Shown here one piece after another: positions 1-9,411 of a stretch of 24,295 bases of DNA. The stretch is from assembly GCA_030064795.1 (NCBI GenBank), contig JASJEI010000096.1:1-24295 (forward strand), read 5' to 3'. Under the pieces are notes generated by a model that was given only the letters and a program-made list of their open reading frames with translations, was not told the origin of the DNA and searched no databases. The translations under genes were made by a program, and so were the position numbers. Numbering within the stretch: the first letter of the stretch is position 1; each line of letters begins with the position of its first letter. Source of the stretch: Pleurocapsa sp. MO_226.B13 (lineage in GTDB: Bacteria; Cyanobacteriota; Cyanobacteriia; Cyanobacteriales; Xenococcaceae).

Positions 1-141
1 GTTTTGATTTTGACAGCCTATGGGATGGCGAACGAAAGAGAATCATTAATGACTGATTCTCAGGCAGATGAATTTTTGACGAAACCCATTCGAGATTACA
101 ATATTCTGATGGAAAAAATAGAACAGTTAGCCAAAAATTAA
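1..141 (+). CDS. Response regulator receiver domain, C-terminal end only (partial)
   Basis: The window opens inside a reading frame (frame 1) that ends at TAA 139-141 and gives 46 residues. It reads like the last third of a receiver (REC) domain: a hydrophobic strand VLILTAYG carrying the conserved Thr, an acidic stretch ending in ADEFL, then the invariant Lys-Pro in TKPI, and a final amphipathic helix. The protein stops about 20 residues after TKPI, so no output domain follows on this side. Anything else lies upstream of the window. The 65-bp gap to the CheB/CheR hybrid kinase on the same strand suggests an operon, and a receiver partner for that kinase is plausible. The family call is fairly sure; the role is inference. 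Confidence 0.8.
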   Translation, partial: VLILTAYGMANERESLMTDSQADEFLTKPIRDYNILMEKIEQLAKN

Positions 142-206
142 AACTTTATATATATCATTTATTTTAAGCATAAACACTTAGTATTGAAGCATAACAATAA
201 CTTATA

Positions 207-3200
207 ATGGGCTCTAAAAATGAATGTAGCCCTAAGCAAAAGTGCCTAAATAATGTTATGTTAAATAACTCTAAAGATTCTACAGCAGCGAATAACGATC
301 TCTTTGTAGTTGGTATTGGTGCATCGGCTGGAGGATTGAGTGCTTTAGAAGAATTATTTAGCAATCTGTCAACAGCGAGTGGTGCTGCGTTTGTGGTAAT
401 TCAGCATCTTTCCCCAGACTTTAAAAGCTTGATGAAGGAATTGCTATCGCGACGTACCACTATGCCAGTTTATCGCGTCACGGAAGGCATGGAGTTAGAG
501 CCCAATTCAGTTTACTTAATTCCCCCTGGGCAAAATCTGGCATTAGAAAAAAATATCTTACGTTTAGAAAACCGCAAAAAAGACAAAAATCAAAAGCACG
601 TACTCAACTTTCCCATTGATTTGTTTTTTAGTTCTCTGGCGACAAATCATGGAGAAAGGTCTATTGGAGTTATCTTGTCTGGTTCTGGGAGTGATGGGAC
701 ACGCGGATTAAAAGCCATTAATGAAGCTGGGGGTATGGCTTTAGTCCAAGAACCCGAAACAGCAGAATTTGACGGAATGCCCGTTAGCGCGATCGCCACA
801 GGAGTGGTTAATCAAATTCTACCTCCTAGAGAACTATCACAGCTAATCTATCAGTGTATTGTTGCTCCCTTAAATTATTCTGAAAACAAGTCTCAGAAAA
901 GTAATCAAATCAATTCTGCTAATTTAGCTCAAATTTCCAAGCTGTTGCTTGAAGAGGAAGGATTGGACTTTTCTCAATATAAATCTAGTACTATTTCGCG
1001 GAGAATTCATCGTCGCTGTCTAATTCATAACTCCGACAGCATTAATGACTATATCGAGCTCCTTTGTAACTCAGGTCAAGAAAGGCAAATTCTCTGTTCG
1101 GATTTGCTAATTAATGTCACCCATTTTTTCCGCGATTATCCAGCTTGGCAGAACTTGGAAAATAACATTTTGCCTCGACTAATTGAGCAAACTGAGCCAG
1201 AAGCTGAATTAAGATTTTGGATCACGGCTTGTTCCACAGGAGAAGAAGCCTATTCTCTAGCAATTTTAGTCCATGAAGCTCTGCAAGATTCTCATAAAAA
1301 CATTCGAGTCAAAATTTTTGCCACAGATATAGATCGGGTGGCATTAGATAAAGCCTCCCAAGGAATTTATTCCTCTTCTATTGCTAGAGACATTTCTTCT
1401 GAACGTTTGCAGAGATATTTTGTCCCTAAGGATAATTCTTATCAGATCATGCGGAAGATTAGAGAAATGCTGATCTTTTCCCCCCACGATCTGACTAAAG
1501 ATGCTGGTTTTACTCGCATCAACTTGGTTACCTGTCGTAATGTCTTGATTTACATGAAGACCGATCTACAGTACCAAGTATTACGCAATCTTCATTTTTC
1601 CTTGGTTTCTAAGGGAATTTTATTCTTAGGTGAAGCAGAGACCTTAGGTACCTTCGAGTCAGAATTTGAACCTTTAAATAAAAAATGGAAGTTTTTTCAG
1701 AAGCGGAGAGATATTCGACTACCGCTTCCTTTGAGAAGCACACCGAAAATTGGCAAAAGTGTTTCACACCGTTTTAGCCAACCCCAATCTAGAGTTCAGT
1801 TTGAGCCAATTTTGGAACAGTGTCTCAATCAACTATCGGATCAATTGGAATCAATTATTTTGCTAGTTAGCACAGATAATAATTTACTCCACGTCAGCGG
1901 AGACTCAAGAAAAATATTTAAAGCTCCTGACGGCAAAATGACTGCTGAAATAACTAAGATGGTAGTTTTGCCCCTCCAGCTACCTCTGAGTAATGCTCTA
2001 CACCGAGCTAAACAGCAAGGTAAATCAGTTCTGTATCAGGGAATTCAGTTGGAATATCAAGGGGAGATGCTCAAAGTTGATTTAGAAGTTATTCCGCCCC
2101 AAAGCAACCGTAAGTATGGTGATTTCTTTCTGGTTAAGATTAAGCAAGAGGTTGCGAGCGCACCTTTAGAACTTCCTGAGACGGTAAACTTTGAATTGGG
2201 TAGCGAAGCTTCTCGAAGGATTGTGGAATTAGAAAATGAATTGCAGCAAACTAGAGAAAATCTTCAGTCATTAGTAGAAGAGTTGGAAACTATCAATGAC
2301 GAACAACAAGCTTCTAATGAAGAATTAACTGCTTCGAATGAAGAACTCCAAAGCACCAATGAAGAACTGCATTCGGTCAATGAAGAGTTACACACCGTCA
2401 ATATTGAATATCAGTCGAAGATCCAAGAATTGACTCAACTCAACAATGATATTGATAATCTGCTCAAAAGTACGGAAATTGGCGTAATTTTTCTCGACTC
2501 AGAATTAGGAATCCGTAAGTTTACTCCTGCTGCTACCCAAGCAATATCTTTGCGCGAAACAGATCTAGACCGTCCCTTGACAGAGTTAACGCTGAAAATA
2601 GACTGTCCTCAGCTACCCGAATTACTCCAAGAAGTATTAATAAAGCTCCAATCCATCGAACTTGAGGTCAAGCTCAAAGACAGTGATTCTTTTTTCTTGA
2701 TGCAAATCCATCCCTACCAAACCGAAGACGGTAATAACGAAGGTCTAGCCCTTACCTTTGTAGGCATCGACGAAACCAAGAAAGTTCAGCTTAAGCTAGA
2801 AAACACTTTAACCGAACTCAAAAATAAAGAGACTGAGATCAATAACTTCTTTGAGCTATCTCTCGAAATAATGTGTGTGGCTAACCTTGATGGTTACTTT
2901 AAAAGAATAAATCCTAGTTTTGAAAGAATATTGGGCTATGACACCCAAGAATTATTTACTAAGCCGTTTATCAATTTTGTCCATCCTGACGATGTAGAAG
3001 CTACTATCCAAGCAGTACAAGAACTGTCAGTAGGTAAGCAAATTATTGGCTTTGAAAACCGCTATCGGTGTCAAGATGGTTCTTACCGTTGGATCAAGTG
3101 GATGGCAGCAGCCTATGAAGGATTAATCTATGCCACTGCCCATGACTTGACCGAGGAAAAACTGGCTCAAGAACTACAAAATCGGCAGTTAGCAGCGATT

Positions 3201-5303
3201 GAGACTGCCACTAATGGTATTGCTATTCTGAACGAAGATAAGTTTATCTATCTCAACCAAGCTCATGTAGAAATGTTTGGCTACAGCCAGCCAGAAGAAT
3301 TATTGGGTCAATCTTGGCGTGTGCTTTACGATCCTGAATATCTAGTCAAGTTTGAACGAGAAATATTTCTTGTATTGCAGGATAAAGGAAGGTGGCAAGG
3401 GGTTGTCAAAGCTAAACACCGCGACGGACATCTTTTTGATGAAGAGTTGACTCTTACTTTTTCTAAGGCAGGAGATTTAATTTGCGTCTGTCAAGATATT
3501 ACCGAACGCCTGAAAATGGAAAGCTCTTTAATTGAGAGTGAAAAGAAATATCGCTATCTCTACCAAAATACCCCTGTGATGCTTCATTCTATCGACAGCG
3601 AAGGCAGAATTATCAGCGTGAGTAAATACTGGCTGGAGAAGATGGGTTACTCAAGCGAAGAAGTTATTGGTAAGAAGTCTACAGATTTTTTGACTCCCGA
3701 ATCTCAAAGACATGCCCGAGAAATATTACCTGAATTTTTCCTTACAGGTAGCTGTTATAACGTCTTTTACCAATGGGTATGCAAAGATGGCAGAATTATT
3801 GATGGCTTGTTATCTGCCATCAGTGAAATGGAAGAAGGTAAAATAGTTCGTTCCCTGGCGGTAGTAATAGACATCACCGAGCAAAGACAAAAAGAAAAGC
3901 TAGAAGAGGCAAATCGAGCCAAAGATAACTTTATCGCCCATATGAGTCACGAACTTCGCACTCCCCTCAATAGTATTCTGGGATTTAGCAATATGTTGAA
4001 GCAAGACTCTAGCCTGAGTCCACAGCAGCTTAAAAATGTTGAGATCATCAATCAGTCAGGACAACATCTGCTAACTTTAATTAATGATGTTCTAGACCTA
4101 TCAAAATTAACCGCCAGCAAGCTAGAAATAAAATACCGCGACTTCAACCTAGTTCATTTTCTCCACAATATTGCCACTATTTTTGAGATTCGCGCCCAGG
4201 AAAAAGGTTTGCACTTTGTTACTCTAATATCAGCAGATCTTCCTGCTGTGGTGAATGCTGATGAAACCAGACTGAGACAAGTTTTACTCAACCTGCTGAG
4301 TAATGCCATTAAGTTCACCTCAACTGGTACTGTTACCTTGTCCGCTAATTGTTCTGGAGTAAATCCTGATTCTAAGATCGAGACAATTCGCTTTCAGGTT
4401 GAGGATACAGGCAGAGGCATTTCTCAAGATAATTACGATCTGGTTTTTGCCCCATTTGGACAGGTAGAGCAAAGCAGTAATGATGCTGAAGGAACAGGTT
4501 TAGGACTGCCCATTTGTCAAAGTATTCTCGACCTAATGAATAGCGAACTACATCTTGGCAGTAAGGTAGGTCAAGGTAGTCGTTTTTGGTTCGATCTAGA
4601 CTTGGAAAAAGTATCAAGTACCTCATCATTGCTTGTCGATCCAAGCTCTAATAATCCTGTTGCTCGTAATTTAGCTACACCCTGTAAAGTTCTGATCGTG
4701 GATGATAATCAAGAAAATCGGCTGTTGCTAGTGCAGTATCTTCAACCTTTAGGATTTACTATTCAGGAAGCTGGTGATGGTCGAGAAGGAATTGCGATCG
4801 CTCTTGAGTTTCAGCCAGATGTCATTTTAGTAGATTTAATGATGCCTGTAATGAATGGCAAGGAAATGATTGAAACTATTCAACAAGACCGCCAGTTAGA
4901 AGATACGGTTGTGTTGATGATTTCGGCTAATATGCAATCAATTCGCGATTCATCAGAGATTAAGTGTGATGGATTTTTAGCTAAACCAGTAGATTTGGAT
5001 AGATTACTAGAGCTATTGGCGCTAAATCTAGAGCTTGATTGGCAAATTTCCCAATCTGAATCTCAATTAAATACTGCCACTGAATTTGACGGCTTTATTA
5101 CTCCTTCTCAAGAGAAACTGCTCGAGTTCCTTGAATTAGTCAATTTTGGGAACATGAAAGACCTTTTACAGCAAGTAGAAATATTAGAAGCAGCCGATTC
5201 TCAGTATATTTCCTTTGCCGAAAACATTCGTCAGCTTGCAGAAAACTGTCAGCAAGATAAATTAGAAGAGTTAATCAAAGCTTCCCTAGAACAACTGAAG
5301 TAG
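207..5303 (+). CDS. CheB-CheR-PAS hybrid histidine kinase with C-terminal receiver
   Basis: A 1698-residue multidomain signalling protein. Order: CheB-type methylesterase about 31-215 (catalytic triad visible as Ser40 in GASAGG, His67 in QHLSP, Asp163 in SGSDGTRG); CheR-type methyltransferase about 240-500 (SAM loop [10 protein letters not shown] 341-350, TCRNVLIYM 442-450); coiled coil about 670-745 rich in NEEL repeats; PAS-like domain about 745-865; three PAS domains about 880-985, 990-1103 and 1110-1228; HisKA with phosphoacceptor His1248 in SHELRTP; HATPase with N-box Asn1362/Asn1366, DTGRGI 1400-1405 and GTGLGL 1429-1434; receiver 1493-1605 with Asp1499/1500, phosphoacceptor Asp1543 and Lys1593. 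A helical tail of about 90 residues follows. No membrane segment is apparent, so it is probably cytoplasmic. All catalytic residues looked for are present. ATG 207 was chosen; ATG 258 (residue 18) is an equally possible start, as neither has a clear ribosome site. Whether the CheB/CheR parts modify chemoreceptors or act as sensors is unknown. Confidence 0.95.
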   Translation: MGSKNECSPKQKCLNNVMLNNSKDSTAANNDLFVVGIGASAGGLSALEELFSNLSTASGAAFVVIQHLSPDFKSLMKELLSRRTTMPVYRVTEGMELEPNSVYLIPPGQNLALEKNILRLENRKKDKNQKHVLNFPIDLFFSSLATNHGERSIGVILSGSGSDGTRGLKAINEAGGMALVQEPETAEFDGMPVSAIATGVVNQILPPRELSQLIYQCIVAPLNYSENKSQKSNQINSANLAQISKLLLEEEGLDFSQYKSSTISRRIHRRCLIHNSDSINDYIELLCNSGQERQILCSDLLINVTHFFRDYPAWQNLENNILPRLIEQTEPEAELRFWITACSTGEEAYSLAILVHEALQDSHKNIRVKIFATDIDRVALDKASQGIYSSSIARDISSERLQRYFVPKDNSYQIMRKIREMLIFSPHDLTKDAGFTRINLVTCRNVLIYMKTDLQYQVLRNLHFSLVSKGILFLGEAETLGTFESEFEPLNKKWKFFQKRRDIRLPLPLRSTPKIGKSVSHRFSQPQSRVQFEPILEQCLNQLSDQLESIILLVSTDNNLLHVSGDSRKIFKAPDGKMTAEITKMVVLPLQLPLSNALHRAKQQGKSVLYQGIQLEYQGEMLKVDLEVIPPQSNRKYGDFFLVKIKQEVASAPLELPETVNFELGSEASRRIVELENELQQTRENLQSLVEELETINDEQQASNEELTASNEELQSTNEELHSVNEELHTVNIEYQSKIQELTQLNNDIDNLLKSTEIGVIFLDSELGIRKFTPAATQAISLRETDLDRPLTELTLKIDCPQLPELLQEVLIKLQSIELEVKLKDSDSFFLMQIHPYQTEDGNNEGLALTFVGIDETKKVQLKLENTLTELKNKETEINNFFELSLEIMCVANLDGYFKRINPSFERILGYDTQELFTKPFINFVHPDDVEATIQAVQELSVGKQIIGFENRYRCQDGSYRWIKWMAAAYEGLIYATAHDLTEEKLAQELQNRQLAAIETATNGIAILNEDKFIYLNQAHVEMFGYSQPEELLGQSWRVLYDPEYLVKFEREIFLVLQDKGRWQGVVKAKHRDGHLFDEELTLTFSKAGDLICVCQDITERLKMESSLIESEKKYRYLYQNTPVMLHSIDSEGRIISVSKYWLEKMGYSSEEVIGKKSTDFLTPESQRHAREILPEFFLTGSCYNVFYQWVCKDGRIIDGLLSAISEMEEGKIVRSLAVVIDITEQRQKEKLEEANRAKDNFIAHMSHELRTPLNSILGFSNMLKQDSSLSPQQLKNVEIINQSGQHLLTLINDVLDLSKLTASKLEIKYRDFNLVHFLHNIATIFEIRAQEKGLHFVTLISADLPAVVNADETRLRQVLLNLLSNAIKFTSTGTVTLSANCSGVNPDSKIETIRFQVEDTGRGISQDNYDLVFAPFGQVEQSSNDAEGTGLGLPICQSILDLMNSELHLGSKVGQGSRFWFDLDLEKVSSTSSLLVDPSSNNPVARNLATPCKVLIVDDNQENRLLLVQYLQPLGFTIQEAGDGREGIAIALEFQPDVILVDLMMPVMNGKEMIETIQQDRQLEDTVVLMISANMQSIRDSSEIKCDGFLAKPVDLDRLLELLALNLELDWQISQSESQLNTATEFDGFITPSQEKLLEFLELVNFGNMKDLLQQVEILEAADSQYISFAENIRQLAENCQQDKLEELIKASLEQLK

Positions 5304-5467
5304 AAGCAATCCGGGATTTGTAGCAAGATTGTCAGTAATCTGAATCTCCCGAGGAGCACCTAATCAAAAATAAGCGATCTTACTTAGAGGCTGCTCTGGC
5401 AGTTAATCTTAACAAAGATTTTATATTAGTGTTTTGACCGATTACTAAACGCTGCTTACTTAGTTAG

Positions 5468-5502
5468 AACAAATATATGTAATTAAATAATCTATATTTG
5501 TT
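5468..5502 (+). promoter_or_regulatory. Perfect inverted repeat just upstream of the c-di-GMP gene
   Basis: AACAAATATA at 5468-5477 is exactly complementary to TATATTTGTT at 5493-5502, separated by 15 bp, and is followed by a T-run. The ATG of the next gene lies at 5508, only 5 nt after the right arm, and no Shine-Dalgarno sequence is seen between. It could be an operator for a dimeric regulator or an RNA hairpin over the start region. The AT-rich stem would be weak as an RNA fold. Confidence 0.4.
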
Positions 5503-5507
5503 TTTAG

Positions 5508-7823
5508 ATGGCTCTATCAAAGGAAATATTATCATCAAAAACCATCTTAATAGTTGATGACCAAACCAATAACTTAAAGCTTGTATCAAGATATTTAGAA
5601 AATGCCAATTACAATATCCTCATCGCTCAGAGTGGAAAAAAAGCGCTCGATATAGCTGATGCTCTCAGTCTGGATCTGATTTTATTAGATGTAATGATGC
5701 CAAGAATAGATGGTTTTGAGGTATGTCGCCATCTAAAAAGTAATTCTAAAACTAAAGATATTCCCATTATCTTTATGACCGCGTTAGCTGAAACTAAAGA
5801 TCGAGTACAGGGCTTTAAATTAGGGGCAGTAGATTACATTTCTAAACCAGTTGAATCAGAAGAGCTGATGGCGCGAGTGCAAACTCATCTTTCGCTTTAT
5901 AATCTTCATCAAAGTTCCCTCAAAGATGCTGCTCAACGCAAACTGCTATTTGAGATTAGCGATCGCATTCGCCAATCCCTCGACCTCAAGGTAATTCTAG
6001 AAACTTCCACCAAGGAAATTAGAACTCTATTGGATTGTGATTTTGTGGGGTTAGCTTCTCTCAATCAAAAGAATATTGCCATCAAAGCATTTGCATCCAG
6101 AGAAGCAAGGTCAATTAATCCTCAAAAGTTGATTGACTATAGTTATTATTGTCCCACAGAAGATGTGTACAATTCTTATCTCAAAGGACATATTGAAGTG
6201 ATCGAACCAGAAAACTCTCAAAATCATCCTGAAGCTATACCATCAGGCGCTCCTCTAGCAAGACTGATCGTACCAATCTTGATTAAAGATACCAATTACA
6301 CATCTGGTTTTTTCTCTTCTGCGGAAGATACTATGTTTACCAGTAATATTTTGTATGGCTGGTTAATTGCCGATCGATACTCCCCTAGACATCCTTGGCA
6401 ATTAGAAGAGATTAATCTACTTAGAGAACTAACGACTCAGTTGGCAATTGGAATTAAGCAAGGATTACTCCACAAGCAATTATCTGAGCTTGCTTTACTA
6501 GATTCTTTAACCCGCGTTTACAATCGTCGCTCTTTCGATCGTCAGCTAAAACGAGAGTGGGGAAGACTCAAGCGCGTTCCTGCACCTCTATCCTTAATTA
6601 TGTGCGATGTGGACTGCTTCAAAATTTATAATGATATTTACGGTCATCAGCAAGGCGATAGGTGTTTGCAACAGGTAGCTAAAGCGATATCATCTGCACT
6701 TAGAAGACCAGGGGATCTTCTCGCTCGCTATGGTGGAGAAGAATTTGTGGTCATTTTGCCTCAAACTCCCCAATCTGGAGCAGTTAAAGTTGCTGAAACT
6801 ATTAGAAATGCAGTGAAATCATTGAAGATTCCCCATCATAATTCTTTAGTTGATTCTGTCGTTACAGTTAGTTTGGGAGTTGCTAGCACTATTCCCAACA
6901 CGGTAGATAATCCCCAGCTTTTAATTGAGGCAGCCGATCTTGCTTTGTACCAGTCTAAAGATCGCGGTCGTGACTGCGTTGCTGTATATCCAGAACCGAT
7001 CTCTCACTCCAAAGACCGACAAGAATTAAAAATACGTTGGGTAAAACGTCTGCGTGATGCTCTGGATCACAACCTTTTTAGCCTTTACGCTCAATCCATC
7101 ATCCCCCTGAAGGGAAATGACGAGCGAAAATCCTTTGAGATTCTTCTCCGTCTTACTGACAAAGCAGATCGAGTAATTCTTCCTGGTGTCTTTCTGGACA
7201 TCGCCGAGCGGAATTTTTTGATGACGGATATTGATACTTGGGTGGTCAATAACTTATTGGAAACCCTGGAAAAATGCGCTCGTCATATTTGGAACAATAA
7301 TCGTTTTGCAGTCAACCTGTCTGGGTCATCTCTCAACAACGAATCTTTTTTGCAGTTTCTCAAACGAAGACTGACTGAATGTTCTCTCCCTCCCGAACTA
7401 TTTTGTTTTGAAATTACTGAATCTGTAGCAGTATCCGATTTAAGCAGAATAGTTGAATTTATCAATTCTCTGAAAGAAATTGGCTGTAGCTTTGCTCTTG
7501 ATGATTTTGGCAAAGGTGTATCTTCTCTAACCTATCTTAAAAGTTTGCCTGTTGATTATCTCAAAATAGATGGTTCTTTCATCAAGGAATTAAATGTGAA
7601 TCCAACATCTAAAGTGATGGTAGAAGCAATTAACCACATCGCTGAAGGCACTGGTCTTAAGACTGTAGCAGAATTTGTAGAGAACGAAGATATCTTAAGT
7701 AGTGTCCGAGATTTAAATGTGGATTATGCTCAAGGTTTTCATTTGAGTCGCCCCTCAGTTTTGATGGATGCGATCTCGGCTAAAGATGTTCTTGACAAAA
7801 ATATACCGTCCACTAAGTTATAA
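5508..7823 (+). CDS. Receiver-GAF-GGDEF-EAL protein, c-di-GMP turnover
   Basis: A 771-residue soluble protein predicted to make and/or break cyclic-di-GMP in response to phosphorylation. Domains: receiver 11-128 (Asp17/Asp18, phosphoacceptor Asp61 in LLDVMMP, Lys113 in SKP); GAF-like sensor about 145-325; GGDEF cyclase about 326-495 with an intact GGEEF signature at 409-413 and a product-inhibition RxxD site at 400-403; EAL phosphodiesterase about 510-760. In the EAL domain the expected catalytic residues are visible: Glu544 (motif EILLR, not EALLR), Asn603, Glu635, Asp665-Asp666, Lys686, Glu722 and Gln742. The loop after the Asp pair reads DDFGKGVSS where DDFGTGYSS is usual. Both halves therefore look potentially active. 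It lies 204 bp downstream of the hybrid kinase on the same strand and may be its output. The family call is firm; the direction of net activity is unknown. Confidence 0.95.
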   Translation: MALSKEILSSKTILIVDDQTNNLKLVSRYLENANYNILIAQSGKKALDIADALSLDLILLDVMMPRIDGFEVCRHLKSNSKTKDIPIIFMTALAETKDRVQGFKLGAVDYISKPVESEELMARVQTHLSLYNLHQSSLKDAAQRKLLFEISDRIRQSLDLKVILETSTKEIRTLLDCDFVGLASLNQKNIAIKAFASREARSINPQKLIDYSYYCPTEDVYNSYLKGHIEVIEPENSQNHPEAIPSGAPLARLIVPILIKDTNYTSGFFSSAEDTMFTSNILYGWLIADRYSPRHPWQLEEINLLRELTTQLAIGIKQGLLHKQLSELALLDSLTRVYNRRSFDRQLKREWGRLKRVPAPLSLIMCDVDCFKIYNDIYGHQQGDRCLQQVAKAISSALRRPGDLLARYGGEEFVVILPQTPQSGAVKVAETIRNAVKSLKIPHHNSLVDSVVTVSLGVASTIPNTVDNPQLLIEAADLALYQSKDRGRDCVAVYPEPISHSKDRQELKIRWVKRLRDALDHNLFSLYAQSIIPLKGNDERKSFEILLRLTDKADRVILPGVFLDIAERNFLMTDIDTWVVNNLLETLEKCARHIWNNNRFAVNLSGSSLNNESFLQFLKRRLTECSLPPELFCFEITESVAVSDLSRIVEFINSLKEIGCSFALDDFGKGVSSLTYLKSLPVDYLKIDGSFIKELNVNPTSKVMVEAINHIAEGTGLKTVAEFVENEDILSSVRDLNVDYAQGFHLSRPSVLMDAISAKDVLDKNIPSTKL

Positions 7824-7828
7824 ATTAT

Positions 7829-7862
7829 GGGACACCGAAAATCGGGCGGTTTTTACTGTCCC
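7829..7862 (+). terminator. Candidate terminator after the c-di-GMP gene
   Basis: Six bases after the stop codon, GGGACA (7829-7834) can pair with TGTCCC (7857-7862). Nested inside, ACCG pairs with CGGT, directly followed by a run of T. Either hairpin could end transcription. The outer stem is followed by A rather than T on this strand, so the nested one is the better intrinsic-terminator candidate. Confidence 0.4.
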
Positions 7863-7904
7863 AAAAATCGTTTTTCGGCTATTATGAGACACCAACGTCT
7901 CGCA

Positions 7905-8030
7905 ACAATACTGTTCGGATAAGTCTTATTTTCCTCTTCCCCTGCTTCCCCTGCTACATGCGGAATCACGCCTTGGTCCTGCTTCCCTTGCTTGTCTCAA
8001 CACATAACTTTGTTAACCGAACAGTATTGT
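7905..8030. repeat. Inverted-repeat-bounded 126-bp element
   Basis: ACAATACTGTTCGG at 7905-7918 recurs as its exact reverse complement at 8017-8030. The 98 bp between carry no ORF and are rich in CTTCCC/CTGCTT units. The arrangement resembles a small dispersed element or MITE relic, but no flanking target duplication was identified, so mobility is not shown. Confidence 0.4.
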
Positions 8031-8288
8031 GTCCCTACGTCCATTTCAGAGACGATCGCGTCTAAAGTAGCTCTAACTCGTATCTGGCTGTTATCTACGT
8101 CGTACTCAATGAATATGTTTCTAGTACCCGTCCCTTCGTTAATCAAGAAGTTCTCAATCGCTTGAAGCTTTAAGGTAGTCCTAAACAACGGTGACTATGG
8201 CGACCACCTGAACAATGATTTTGAAGAGTTACGAGCAGAAATGTAAAAACTGTAGGCTCTAAGTTTATAATCAGACTAATTTGTGTAG

Positions 8289-8317
8289 TTGTGCATATAG
8301 CGGGTTCGTGGTATAAT
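8289..8317 (+). promoter_or_regulatory. Sigma70-type promoter-like site, TTGTGC-17-TATAAT
   Basis: A perfect -10 hexamer TATAAT (8312-8317) is preceded at the ideal 17-bp spacing by TTGTGC (8289-8294), a partial -35 match. No protein gene follows on this strand before the tRNA gene, which lies on the opposite strand. If functional it would drive a short non-coding transcript starting near 8324. The site also sits inside a small hairpin, AGCGGGT (8299-8305) with ACCCGCT (8321-8327). Confidence 0.35.
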
Positions 8318-8388
8318 GCGACCCGCTTTTCGCTGCGCTCAAAGCTTTTACTAGTTTTGTACTAAGTTACTAGCTTGTTTTCTGTTTG

Positions 8389-8422
8389 GGGGGATTAGTC
8401 GGATGTTACTAGCTAATCCCCC
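8389..8422 (+). terminator. Strong GC hairpin, possible end of a small RNA
   Basis: GGGGGATTAG (8389-8398) pairs perfectly with CTAATCCCCC (8413-8422) across a 14-nt loop. It lies about 70-100 bp downstream of the promoter-like TATAAT site on the same strand. No U-run follows, so it is not a classical intrinsic terminator; it could be a structured RNA element or a processing-stable 3' end. Because the stem is symmetric it could also act on the leftward tRNA transcript. Confidence 0.35.
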
Positions 8423-8429
8423 GAAGTTG

Positions 8430-8449
8430 TTATTTAAACGTTTAAATAA
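8430..8449. repeat. Perfect 20-bp palindrome
   Basis: TTATTTAAACGTTTAAATAA at 8430-8449 is fully self-complementary with no spacer. It lies 7 bp after the GC hairpin. Such a site suits a dimeric DNA-binding protein better than an RNA hairpin, since there is no loop. No gene start is nearby on either strand, so its target is unknown. Confidence 0.5.
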
Positions 8450-8587
8450 TTGGGGTATTTATGTACCCGTTGCACTCGTGTTTATTCCTGCTCTATAGTC
8501 AAAAGTGAGTAAGATTTGAGTAAAAAGTTAGCGTCTGGTCTGCCTTTTGCAAGTAAAATTCACGTTGCTCCTTAAAGACCGAGTGAT

Positions 8588-8668
8588 GCGGATGGCGAGA
8601 ATCGAACTCGCAAGGCGTGAGCCACACGCCCCTCAAGCGTGCGTGTCTACCAATTCCACCACATCCGC
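8588..8668 (-). tRNA. tRNA-Leu(GAG)
   Basis: Read on the minus strand, 81 nt fold as a class II tRNA. Acceptor GCGGATG pairs exactly with CATCCGC. The D-arm region contains the GGTAGA segment usual in tRNA-Leu. The anticodon stem CACGC/GCGTG encloses the loop TTGAGGG, giving anticodon GAG (complement of 8632-8634), which reads CUC and CUU leucine codons. A long variable arm typical of Leu is present, and the T-arm is GCGAG-TTCGATT-CTCGC. The 3' CCA is not encoded. The flanks contain no further RNA gene that I could identify. Confidence 0.95.
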
Positions 8669-8856
8669 GTACCGAGCGTCAGAAATACTGACTTTGAAAG
8701 AGTATGTGACTTAAAACGATAAAATCACTTTGCCCCAGATTTTTGCTAACGTTTTTGACAATCATCTAGAGTCTATCTTAGTTTTATTCAGCTGTATCCA
8801 ACTACGCTCTTGGCAATATCTAATTTATCACATATTTCACAAGATTGTTTCTTTGT

Positions 8857-9348
8857 TTATTGAGACAGTTGTGATTCGATAATTTCTCTAAATTTTTGGC
8901 GTTGCTGTGGAGTCAGTATTTCTCTGGTTGCCAACATACTCTCAAACCTTAACTGTCCTATTTCCTGGCGCAAGTTTACTAGCTGTTGGTTTTTGGCTCT
9001 AACTAATTCTACTGGCTCTGTTCCCACCATCAAATCTGATAGCTGCTGCTGCAATCTAGCAAGACTATTTCTTTTTTTAAGGATTTGCTGTTTATATTCC
9101 GAGTGGATTTGTTCGATTTGTTCTTTTTGCTTTTTGGTTAAATTTAACTGCTGAAGCAGGCTAGATGGCTGTTGTTGTTTAACCGTTAGCAGAGAATTAT
9201 CGGCGGTGATTATCGTGCCTGTAGGATAATTACCATAATTTTCTGGTAGGGAGGAAAATCTAAAGGCTGCCAGCGTCGAAGTGCTATAGATAGTTAAAAA
9301 GGCCGTAGTAGCTAGCAAAAATGAGCAAGACCGTCTTATAGTTAACAT
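8857..9348 (-). CDS. Spy/CpxP-like periplasmic protein (LTxxQ type)
   Basis: A 163-residue secreted protein. Residues 1-27 form a signal peptide (two Arg, hydrophobic core, cleavage likely after STLAA), so the mature protein should be periplasmic. The rest is almost entirely helical and Gln-rich, with two copies of the Spy/CpxP signature: LTKKQKEQI at 70-78 and LTPQQRQKF at 145-153. Known members are ATP-independent chaperones or inhibitors or sensors of envelope-stress systems; CnrX-type relatives sense metals. The mature chain has only one His (82), two Met and no Cys, so metal sensing is poorly supported. It follows the probable anti-sigma gene after a 63-bp gap in the same direction, which suggests it is a target or modulator of that sigma system. 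The family call is moderately firm; the role is inferred from context. Confidence 0.75.
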   Translation of the reverse strand: MLTIRRSCSFLLATTAFLTIYSTSTLAAFRFSSLPENYGNYPTGTIITADNSLLTVKQQQPSSLLQQLNLTKKQKEQIEQIHSEYKQQILKKRNSLARLQQQLSDLMVGTEPVELVRAKNQQLVNLRQEIGQLRFESMLATREILTPQQRQKFREIIESQLSQ

Positions 9349-9411
9349 CTTAAAAAATTAGTCGATAAAATCAAAAAATAGAATATAGCTAGTCCAAAAA
9401 TTGTCTTAGAT

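Larger units (their letters stand above)
7824..8587. other. 764-bp gap without a convincing protein gene
   Basis: No ORF here has a recognisable family, a normal start and a ribosome site. The stretch holds a terminator-like hairpin (7829-7862), a short hairpin GAGAC/GTCTC (7886-7901), a 14-bp inverted-repeat pair 98 bp apart (7905-7918 and 8017-8030), pyrimidine-rich text with repeated CTTCCCCTG-type units near 7930-7995, a promoter-like site (8289-8317), a strong hairpin (8389-8422) and a 20-bp palindrome (8430-8449). A 63-codon minus-strand frame (7997-8188, TTG start) and a plus-strand tail ending at the TAA near 8248 may be gene debris. It looks like a decayed intergenic island, possibly with a small RNA. 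Confidence 0.5.

Noticed and set aside
7997..8188. Minus-strand frame of 63 codons
   Set aside because: It needs a TTG start, has no ribosome site, resembles no family I know and runs through the inverted-repeat arm; treated as possible debris only.
8188..8250. Plus-strand tail GDYGDHLNNDFEELRAEM before a TAA
   Set aside because: Reads like a protein C-terminus, but a stop occurs only about 8 codons upstream and no start exists; too short to support as a gene.
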